A DNA stretch of 8,393 nt from Crocinitomicaceae bacterium. GTDB taxonomy: Bacteria > Bacteroidota > Bacteroidia > Flavobacteriales_D > Crocinitomicaceae. The translations under genes were made by a program, and so were the position numbers. Location: contig JABSPC010000560.1 in NCBI GenBank assembly GCA_013215515.1, positions 1 through 8,393 of the forward strand, in the 5' to 3' direction. Below are positions 1 to 6,689 of the stretch, in pieces (positions within the stretch are counted from its first letter, which is position 1; each line of letters opens with the position of its first letter). Under the pieces are notes generated by a model. It was not told where the DNA came from. It saw nothing but the letters and a program-made list of their open reading frames with translations, and ran no database searches.

Positions 1-102
1 AGTCCGTTTGACTCTGGGTTTAGATAAACATACCGTTGCTTTATTGTTCTCCAAAAAATGTTGCAATTCCGATTGCTCTCTTGGAATGATATTTTGTATC
101 AT
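1..102 (-). CDS. possible 5' end of a leftward gene, product unknown (partial)
   Basis: Read leftward from an ATG at 102, this frame stays open for 34 codons to the window edge. It begins MIQNIIPREQSELQHFLENN and ends with a basic KPRVKR stretch. An in-frame TAG lies two codons upstream, so 102 is the farthest possible ATG. No family is recognisable from so short a fragment. A second leftward ATG at 127 opens another frame, but that closes after 28 codons at 41; a frame on the + strand is also open over 2-109, so the coding call is weak. If real, the gene is divergent from carA and the two would share the 103-341 intergenic region. There is no clear Shine-Dalgarno, which is normal for this phylum. 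Confidence 0.3.
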   Translation of the reverse strand, partial: MIQNIIPREQSELQHFLENNKATVCLSKPRVKRT

Positions 103-341
103 TTGCTAAATCCAATAAGTCGCTCATACTAGTACTAATTAACTGCTATAGATAATATTTCGGAATGTACAGGAAATAGTCATTATATGCACAACAGTTT
201 GAGTAAATTATTGATTTGTATCCAATGTTTGAAGGTAAGACCATCCGTTTATGCCGATTCTTAATATCTCGTTAATATCTCTTTGAAAAAAGAGCTCTTC
301 AACTCAAAATGAATCCCTAACTTCGTAGAAATTTTTTCAGA
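103..341. promoter_or_regulatory. non-coding region upstream of carA with repeat, palindrome and weak promoter-like match
   Basis: No coding frame is supported here on either strand. Three things are visible. A 10-base direct repeat, TTAATATCTC, occurs at 261-270 and 272-281. A perfect 10-base palindrome, AAGAGCTCTT, lies at 290-299. A TTTG at 198-201 is followed 22 bases later by AATGTTTG (224-231), one mismatch from the Bacteroidota -7 consensus TAnnTTTG with acceptable spacing. If that promoter is used, carA has a leader of about 100 bases containing the repeat and the palindrome. The promoter call is inference from a degenerate match; the repeat and palindrome are directly visible. Confidence 0.3.
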
Positions 342-1451
342 ATGGAGGACAAAAAAGCAGCAGTATTATTGCTCGAAGATGGAACCGTTTTTAATGGTGT
401 AGCTATCGGGAAAATTGGAACGACAACAGGTGAAATAGCTTTTAATACCGGGATGACTGGTTATCAAGAAGTTTTCACAGATCCTTCTTATTATGGACAG
501 GTTTTAGTAATGACATCTGCACACATAGGAAACTATGGTGTTCACTTGGAAGAGGTGGAATCTAAAAGCATGAAAATTGCTGGGATGATCATTAAAAAGT
601 TTTCGGAAGGATATTCGCGCCCATCAGGTGAAAGATCGCTTCAAGATTACATGATTGAAGACAATAAGGTTGGGATCTCTGATATTGACACTAGAGCTTT
701 AGTCCGTCATATTAGAAGTAAAGGTGCCATGAATTGCATTATCTCTTCTGAATCCTCAGATCTTGAAATGTTAAAAACGAAATTGAATGCAGTTCCATCA
801 ATGGATGGTTTGGAGTTGTCTTCTAAAGTTGCTACAAAAGAAGCTTACGAGTTAAAACCAGACATTGCAACATACAAAGTGTCGTTAATAGATTTTGGTG
901 TAAAGCAAAGTATTGTTACTTGTTTGGCCGACAGAGGTTGTCACGTAAAAGTGTTTCCGCTAGATTCAACAATTGAAGATTTAAATTCATTTGGACCAGA
1001 CGGTTATATGTTACCAAATGGACCTGGTGATCCTTCAGCAATGCCAAAATCTATAGATTTAGTCAAAGACATCGTAAATCAAAACAAACCAGTCTTTGGT
1101 ATTTGTTTGGGGCATCAAATCTTAGGATTAAGCCAAGGCTTGACTACTGAGAAAATGTTCAACGGACATAGAGGGATTAATCATCCGATTAAAAACTTGA
1201 AGACAGGTAAGGGAGAAATCACTTCTCAAAACCATGGATTTGTTATATCGAAAGAAAGCACAACTCAAAATGATAAAATAAATGTTACCCACATTCATTT
1301 GAATGATGACACAGTTGCAGGAATAGAGTTGGTTGGGAAAGACGTTTTTTCTGTCCAATACCATCCAGAAGCATCTGCAGGACCACATGATTCTAGATAT
1401 CTGTTTGATCAATTTGTTGACAACATGAAACAAGCATCAGGAAAAAAATGA
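342..1451 (+). CDS. carA: carbamoyl-phosphate synthase small subunit (glutaminase chain)
   Basis: CarA hydrolyses glutamine and passes ammonia to CarB, which makes carbamoyl phosphate for pyrimidine and arginine synthesis in the cytoplasm. The 369-residue protein has the usual length and both expected halves. The N-terminal CPSase_sm_chain domain spans about 6-135, with the family stretches LEDGTVFNG, GEIAFNTGMTGYQE, TDPSYYGQ and HIGNYG. The C-terminal class I glutamine amidotransferase domain spans about 178-360. The nucleophile is Cys255 in GICLGHQ, and the other catalytic residues are His341 and Glu343 in QYHPEAS; the PNGPGDP oxyanion-region motif is at 225-231. All catalytic residues are intact. 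The start at 342 places the first strand where relatives have it. No carB is in the window; eno follows 87 bases downstream. A leftward 101-codon frame inside the gene is a shadow. Confidence 0.97.
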   Translation: MEDKKAAVLLLEDGTVFNGVAIGKIGTTTGEIAFNTGMTGYQEVFTDPSYYGQVLVMTSAHIGNYGVHLEEVESKSMKIAGMIIKKFSEGYSRPSGERSLQDYMIEDNKVGISDIDTRALVRHIRSKGAMNCIISSESSDLEMLKTKLNAVPSMDGLELSSKVATKEAYELKPDIATYKVSLIDFGVKQSIVTCLADRGCHVKVFPLDSTIEDLNSFGPDGYMLPNGPGDPSAMPKSIDLVKDIVNQNKPVFGICLGHQILGLSQGLTTEKMFNGHRGINHPIKNLKTGKGEITSQNHGFVISKESTTQNDKINVTHIHLNDDTVAGIELVGKDVFSVQYHPEASAGPHDSRYLFDQFVDNMKQASGKK

Positions 1452-2822
<1,371 letters not shown>

Positions 2823-2880
2823 GTTTCCAACAATTGCGTTAAGAAAATAACGATAGAGTAGTTTTTCATTCAATTCGTCG

Positions 2881-2888
2881 TAATTTTG
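2881..2888 (+). promoter_or_regulatory. candidate -7 promoter element for the secreted-protein pair
   Basis: TAATTTTG matches the Bacteroidota -7 consensus TAnnTTTG exactly and lies 69 bases before the start of the 119-residue protein. No exact TTG occurs 17-23 bases upstream; that place holds a T-rich GTTTTTC at 2861-2867 instead. Transcription would begin near 2895, giving a leader of about 60 bases that includes the hairpin described at 2903-2939. The position between eno and a functionally unrelated pair supports a new transcription start here. Confidence 0.4.
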
Positions 2889-2902
2889 ACGAAACTTATT
2901 GA

Positions 2903-2939
2903 GTTACGCGCAACCCTAGGAAGTTAAAACGCGTCTAAC
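2903..2939 (+). promoter_or_regulatory. possible 5' UTR hairpin
   Basis: GTTACGCG at 2903-2910 pairs with CGCGTCTAAC at 2930-2939 if the two bases TC are bulged, giving eight base pairs around a 19-base loop. The loop itself contains the palindrome CCTAGG (2915-2920) flanked by AAC and GTT, so a small nested stem is possible. The structure ends 18 bases before the ATG at 2958. It is not followed by a T-run, so it is not a terminator. A regulatory or mRNA-stabilising role is conjecture. Confidence 0.3.
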
Positions 2940-2957
2940 CAAAAAACTATACTACTA

Positions 2958-3317
2958 ATGAAGCTAATTGTATCATTTATAGCGGTTTTGTATTTAACCA
3001 CATCTTTCGCTCAGACACAAACAAATGTTCCCACTCCGGCGGTTCAACATTTTGCACAATGCATGTTCTCAATTACGGATCAAACTCAGTTGGATGAGCT
3101 AACAGTAGAATTCTACAATAATCATCCAGAAGTTGAAAGAGTTCGTTTCGATATGAACACTCAACGAGCATTGGTTATCACAACAGGACTAACATCATTC
3201 ACAGAAGCAGATTTCACATCTTGGTTCGGACAACACTCTGGCACAGTTTACTGTGTTCAAATAGGTGTTTATGGAGTAGATACGATGAATAGCTATCCAT
3301 TCACTAACTGTCAATAA
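2958..3317 (+). CDS. small secreted protein of unknown function
   Basis: The 119-residue product starts with a clear Sec signal peptide: Lys2, a hydrophobic core over about 3-16, and a likely signal peptidase I cut after SFA (residue 18). The mature part is about 100 residues with three cysteines (35, 99, 118). Its pattern of hydrophobic strands and helices reads beta (31-39), helix (40-57), beta (60-67), beta (70-77), helix (82-92), beta (96-106). This resembles a ferredoxin-like or HMA-like beta-alpha-beta-beta-alpha-beta fold, but the CxxC metal motif of HMA domains is absent; this fold is my inference. No named family is recognised and it has no C-terminal T9SS sorting domain, so it is probably periplasmic or a secreted partner. 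Two tandem stops (TAA TAG) end it, and the large T9SS protein starts 7 bases on, implying co-transcription. Confidence 0.85.
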   Translation: MKLIVSFIAVLYLTTSFAQTQTNVPTPAVQHFAQCMFSITDQTQLDELTVEFYNNHPEVERVRFDMNTQRALVITTGLTSFTEADFTSWFGQHSGTVYCVQIGVYGVDTMNSYPFTNCQ

Positions 3318-3324
3318 TAGAGTT

Positions 3325-5922
3325 ATGAAAATTATATTATCAAGTATTTTCGCACTGTTTTCGATTGGAGTATTTGGACAAGGAGTTGTTTCAAATTCAT
3401 GTGATCAAGCGCAAAATATATGTAATAGTGTTCCGGTACCGTTCCCTTTATCAACAGGGGTAAGTCCGAATCCAACTGTTCCGCCTGCAGGAAGTTTTTC
3501 AAATCCTTCAAGTAATCCCGCTGGCATGAACTCAGGTTGTCTTTTGGCAGGTGAGCTGAATCCTAACTGGTTCGTCTTAAACGTTACTTCAACAGGTCAA
3601 TTAGAATTTGATATAGGCGCTGCCGGTGGTTCTGGTTATTTTGACTGGGAATTATGGCCTTACGATCCTGTAACAGGATGTACAGATATTTTAAACAATT
3701 TAGTTGCACCTGCTGCGTGTAACTGGAATGCATCTGCACAAGGTTTTACTGGAATGTCAAGTGGTGGACCACCCGCAGGTGGTCTTGCTGGTAACTTCCA
3801 ACCTTCTATTCCAGTTGTTGCAGGAACAGCTTATATCTTAATGTTCTCTAACTATAGTTACCAAGTAGGAAATGTAGCTTTAACTTTCCCTCCTTCTGGT
3901 GCATCTATTGGATGTTCAGGTGGTACACCTGATCAAACTATTTGTTTAGGAGATGTGGCTACTGTTGATATTGCAGTTAGTCCAGGATGGATTGCTGCGA
4001 CTGCTAACTGGTTAGTAACTAATAACGTTTCAAATACAACTGGAATGACAGGTGTATTGGTTGATCCAATCGTTACTACTGATTACGAGGTAGAAATTTG
4101 GGATCAAGGCGTTCAGGTTGATACTGTTATGTTTACAATTACAGTTGAAGTTCCACCTTCTCCAGATGCAGGTCCAGATCAAACAATTTGTCTTGGAACA
4201 CCAATTCAGTTAGATGGTACTCAATCAGATATATTGAATACTCTTATTTGGCAGTCTGATGTATCTGCAGTAATTCCTGCTCCAACAGTGAATTACGTTC
4301 CTAGCTTTATGATAGAAGATCCATTAGTATCTGTTAATCAAGTTGGAACATATCTTTTTATCCTAAGAGAAGGAAATGCAATTTGCGGTAATATTTATGA
4401 CACTGTACAAATTATTGTTGACGACCTTTCTATAACAGCTTCAGCTGTTGCACCTAGTTGTATTGGTTTTGCAGATGGACAAGTTCATATTACAAGTGCT
4501 GATGCTGTTCAATATAGTTTCGATGGTGGAATCACATGGGTGACGGACTCTTTCAATATTGTTATGACGGCGTCTAACTACACTGTTTGTGGTAGATCTG
4601 CTTTGGGATGTGAAAAATGTGTTACGGTGGACGTAATTGATCCTGCTGCAGTAGTAGCCTCTATTAATAACGACTCTACGATTTGTCAGAACGGTACTGC
4701 ATTTTTAAATGCTGATGCTACTGGAGGTACTTCTTACTTGTACCATTGGGATCACACAGCAAGTACTGCTGATATTCAACTTGATTACCCAATTAACTCG
4801 ACAACATACATTGTTTACGCTGAGAATCAAAATGGATGTGTTTCTGTACCGGTGTCAATTGATATTACTGTTCTTCCTCCTTTGACAGGAACGATTACTG
4901 ATTGGGATACTGTTTGTCCTACGTATTTAACCGATATTTCTGCCGACGTTATGGGTGGCCTTGGTACACCTTACGAATTTGTTTGGAGCAGTGGTCCAAC
5001 GCAAAATGGTCCTAATTTCCATACAATCACAGTTGAACCTGGTGTAACTACGACATATACGGTTACAATTACAGATCAATGTGAGTCGACACCTTTGGTA
5101 ATGATAACAAATGTTAGAGTAGCTCCACTTCCAGTTCCTACATATACTGTATTGGATCCTGAGCAATGTGAGCCAGCTGTTTTCCATATTGTGAACACAA
5201 CTGATCCTACAATGAGCCAGTATAACTATTGGTTGGTTGATGGAAATCAACAATTCATTAATCAAGATACGATCACTACTGATTCTTTGTGGGCAGGATT
5301 GTATGACATGCAAATGATCATTACTTCTTATGAAGGTTGTGTTGACTCGTTGACTTTTTTAGAAGCATTGAATGTTAAGCCAAAACCAGTTGCTGACTTC
5401 AAACATTCGCCTAATCCGGTATTGATGTTCAATACAGATGTATTGTTCACGAATTACTCTTGGCAAGGTTATTCTTACCAATGGTCTTTCGAAGGTGGTT
5501 ATCCATCAACGTCAACATCAACGGATGTCAATGTTCAGTTCCCTGACGGTGTAACTGGTGGTTATGACATTCAATTGATTACAACATCAGAATTAGGATG
5601 TGTTGATACGATGCAATATGAATTAATTGTGTTCCCAGAGGTGTTGATTTACGCACCGAATTCATTTACACCAGATGGTGATGAGTTCAACCAAGGATGG
5701 CAAGTATTCATGGAAGGAATTGATATTTACGATTTCGATTTACAAATCTTCAACAGATGGGGACAAGTGATTTGGGAATCTCACGATATCTCAGTTCCAT
5801 GGGATGGTACTTTCAACGGTAAAATTGTTCAAGCAGGAGCGTACCAATGGATTATCCGTGCTACTGATCTATTAAACGATAACAAATACGTTTACGACGG
5901 ACACGTCAATCTTCTTAAGTAA
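3325..5922 (+). CDS. large modular surface/secreted protein with T9SS type B (CHU_C / gliding motility-associated) sorting domain
   Basis: The 865-residue exported protein has a signal peptide (1 to about 18, cut near VFG/QG) and an N-terminal globular region at about 26-197, rich in Gly, Pro, Ser and aromatic residues. Ig-like modules of about 80 residues follow: 198-276, 278-367, 443-517, 519-600 and 603-685. The first two share the octapeptide PDQTICLG (202-209, 284-291). Residues about 370-440 look like an SprB-type repeat (APSCIGFADG, then YSFDGG and a late Cys). A PKD-like domain at about 686-770 has YQWSFEGG. The C-terminal domain at 772-865 has the CHU_C / TIGR04131 hallmarks: APNSFTPDGDEFN, FDLQIFNRWGQVIW, PWDGTFNGK, GAYQWIIRA and a terminal GHVNLLK. 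Such domains direct export through T9SS and attachment or release at the surface. No enzyme motif is seen, so adhesin or structural protein is the likely role. The gene is second in a pair with the 119-residue protein and ends at a strong terminator. Gliding itself is not proven by the domain name. Confidence 0.92.
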   Translation: MKIILSSIFALFSIGVFGQGVVSNSCDQAQNICNSVPVPFPLSTGVSPNPTVPPAGSFSNPSSNPAGMNSGCLLAGELNPNWFVLNVTSTGQLEFDIGAAGGSGYFDWELWPYDPVTGCTDILNNLVAPAACNWNASAQGFTGMSSGGPPAGGLAGNFQPSIPVVAGTAYILMFSNYSYQVGNVALTFPPSGASIGCSGGTPDQTICLGDVATVDIAVSPGWIAATANWLVTNNVSNTTGMTGVLVDPIVTTDYEVEIWDQGVQVDTVMFTITVEVPPSPDAGPDQTICLGTPIQLDGTQSDILNTLIWQSDVSAVIPAPTVNYVPSFMIEDPLVSVNQVGTYLFILREGNAICGNIYDTVQIIVDDLSITASAVAPSCIGFADGQVHITSADAVQYSFDGGITWVTDSFNIVMTASNYTVCGRSALGCEKCVTVDVIDPAAVVASINNDSTICQNGTAFLNADATGGTSYLYHWDHTASTADIQLDYPINSTTYIVYAENQNGCVSVPVSIDITVLPPLTGTITDWDTVCPTYLTDISADVMGGLGTPYEFVWSSGPTQNGPNFHTITVEPGVTTTYTVTITDQCESTPLVMITNVRVAPLPVPTYTVLDPEQCEPAVFHIVNTTDPTMSQYNYWLVDGNQQFINQDTITTDSLWAGLYDMQMIITSYEGCVDSLTFLEALNVKPKPVADFKHSPNPVLMFNTDVLFTNYSWQGYSYQWSFEGGYPSTSTSTDVNVQFPDGVTGGYDIQLITTSELGCVDTMQYELIVFPEVLIYAPNSFTPDGDEFNQGWQVFMEGIDIYDFDLQIFNRWGQVIWESHDISVPWDGTFNGKIVQAGAYQWIIRATDLLNDNKYVYDGHVNLLK

Positions 5923-5944
5923 GAGAACGTCAAAATAATAAAAC

Positions 5945-5980
5945 AAACGCCCCCTTCGATTAATTCGAGAGGGGCGTTTT
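5945..5980 (+). terminator. strong intrinsic terminator after the T9SS protein gene, possibly bidirectional
   Basis: AAACGCCCC (5945-5953) pairs perfectly with GGGGCGTTT (5971-5979). After one mismatch and a wobble pair the stem continues with TCGA (5956-5959) against TCGA (5965-5968), leaving a 5-base loop. The right side runs into TTTT (5977-5980). The left flank is A-rich (AATAATAAAACAAAC), so leftward transcripts would also meet a U-rich tract after the hairpin. It lies 22 bases after the stop and separates the secreted-protein pair from the next gene. Confidence 0.93.
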
Positions 5981-6061
5981 GCGTTATTCGCATATTTTAT
6001 TTTTAGAGTTGTTGAATGCAGTAATGGCGAATGAGAAAAAGTCCCGACCTTTAAAATTAAA

Positions 6062-6625
6062 ATGAGAATAAGTTTAATTTGCACATTGTTTTTGTCGTCA
6101 TTGAATCTTTTTGCTCAAGAGGATGATAAACCGATTCCTGTATATTCATTTAGTTTTGAAACGGGCTCGAATAGTCGAGGTATTGCTGGGTTTGGATTTG
6201 ATTACAACTTCAAACCTCATGGCAACTATTACTTTAATTTGAACAGTTCTGTGGGAGTAGGGATGTATTATAGTTCTGGAGGTTGGTTTGGGAGTATTGA
6301 TCCAAGTCTCTATTTAAATATTTCGCCGAGTATGAATTGGGGATCAAATGGAAAATTTTTCACTACAGGAGTAGAGGCGAAATACCTGTACACCGAATAT
6401 GAATATTCTGGTTTCGGCTTTGGCGGATATATCGGTGGTACTTTCAATACACGTAGCGGATTTATTTTTAAACTTCGTGGAGGGCTTATGCAATGGGCTA
6501 ATATGCCAGATGACGGTCCAGGAGCGGATATTATTCAAGAATCATTTAATACCAAATTGCTTCCAACATTAGGCTTGTCTTTCGGATTTGGCTCACGGAA
6601 GGTTTACGGGCTGAAAAAGCAATAA
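6062..6625 (+). CDS. putative small outer-membrane beta-barrel protein
   Basis: The 187-residue product has a signal peptide (Arg2, hydrophobic 4-16, likely cut after LFA at residue 18). The mature chain is rich in Gly, Phe, Tyr and Ser with alternating hydrophobic residues. I count about eight possible strands, roughly 26-34, 39-50, 54-70, 76-88, 97-110, 116-128, 131-144 and 164-176, the size expected of an 8-stranded OmpA/OmpX-like barrel. The chain ends in a short basic tail (residues SRKVYGLKKQ) instead of the terminal aromatic residue common in barrels, which is a reservation. No named family is recognised. It is separated from the gene before it by the 5945-5980 terminator, so it likely has its own promoter; TATTTTTA at 5998-6005 is one mismatch from TAnnTTTG, with a TTG 16 bases before it. 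The ATG at 6062 overlaps the stop of a 13-codon upstream frame. No terminator follows it. Confidence 0.8.
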   Translation: MRISLICTLFLSSLNLFAQEDDKPIPVYSFSFETGSNSRGIAGFGFDYNFKPHGNYYFNLNSSVGVGMYYSSGGWFGSIDPSLYLNISPSMNWGSNGKFFTTGVEAKYLYTEYEYSGFGFGGYIGGTFNTRSGFIFKLRGGLMQWANMPDDGPGADIIQESFNTKLLPTLGLSFGFGSRKVYGLKKQ

Positions 6626-6637
6626 GAGTGGAATAAT

Positions 6638-6669
6638 TTGTTCTAGAATCCATAGGAACTTTATATTTT
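6638..6669 (+). promoter_or_regulatory. candidate promoter of the urocanase gene
   Basis: TTG at 6638-6640 is followed after 21 bases by TATATTTT at 6662-6669, one mismatch from the Bacteroidota -7 element TAnnTTTG and within its usual 17-23 base spacing. Transcription would start near 6676, only about 14 bases before the ATG at 6690. The short spacer (64 bases) also allows readthrough from the upstream barrel gene, since no terminator is visible between them. Confidence 0.4.
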
Positions 6670-6689
6670 TACGGTATAAATAAAATTCG

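Noticed and set aside
41..127. 28-residue leftward frame from an ATG at 127
   Set aside because: It closes quickly, overlaps the longer leftward frame that runs off the edge, and shows no family motif.
1128..1433. 101-codon leftward frame inside carA
   Set aside because: It lies wholly within the conserved glutaminase domain of carA and its product has no recognisable features.
2837..2866. Possible eno terminator (CGTTA/TAACG stem followed by a T-run)
   Set aside because: The stem is only five AT-rich base pairs and the T-run starts nine bases after it, so it does not meet the usual pattern of an intrinsic terminator.
4927..5313. 128-codon leftward frame inside the T9SS protein gene
   Set aside because: It is antisense to conserved Ig-like modules, is unusually rich in Cys, Arg and Ile as expected of a shadow frame, and lacks any motif.
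5872..6084. 70-codon leftward frame across the terminator
   Set aside because: It runs through the strong hairpin and both neighbouring gene ends, and its product shows no family resemblance.
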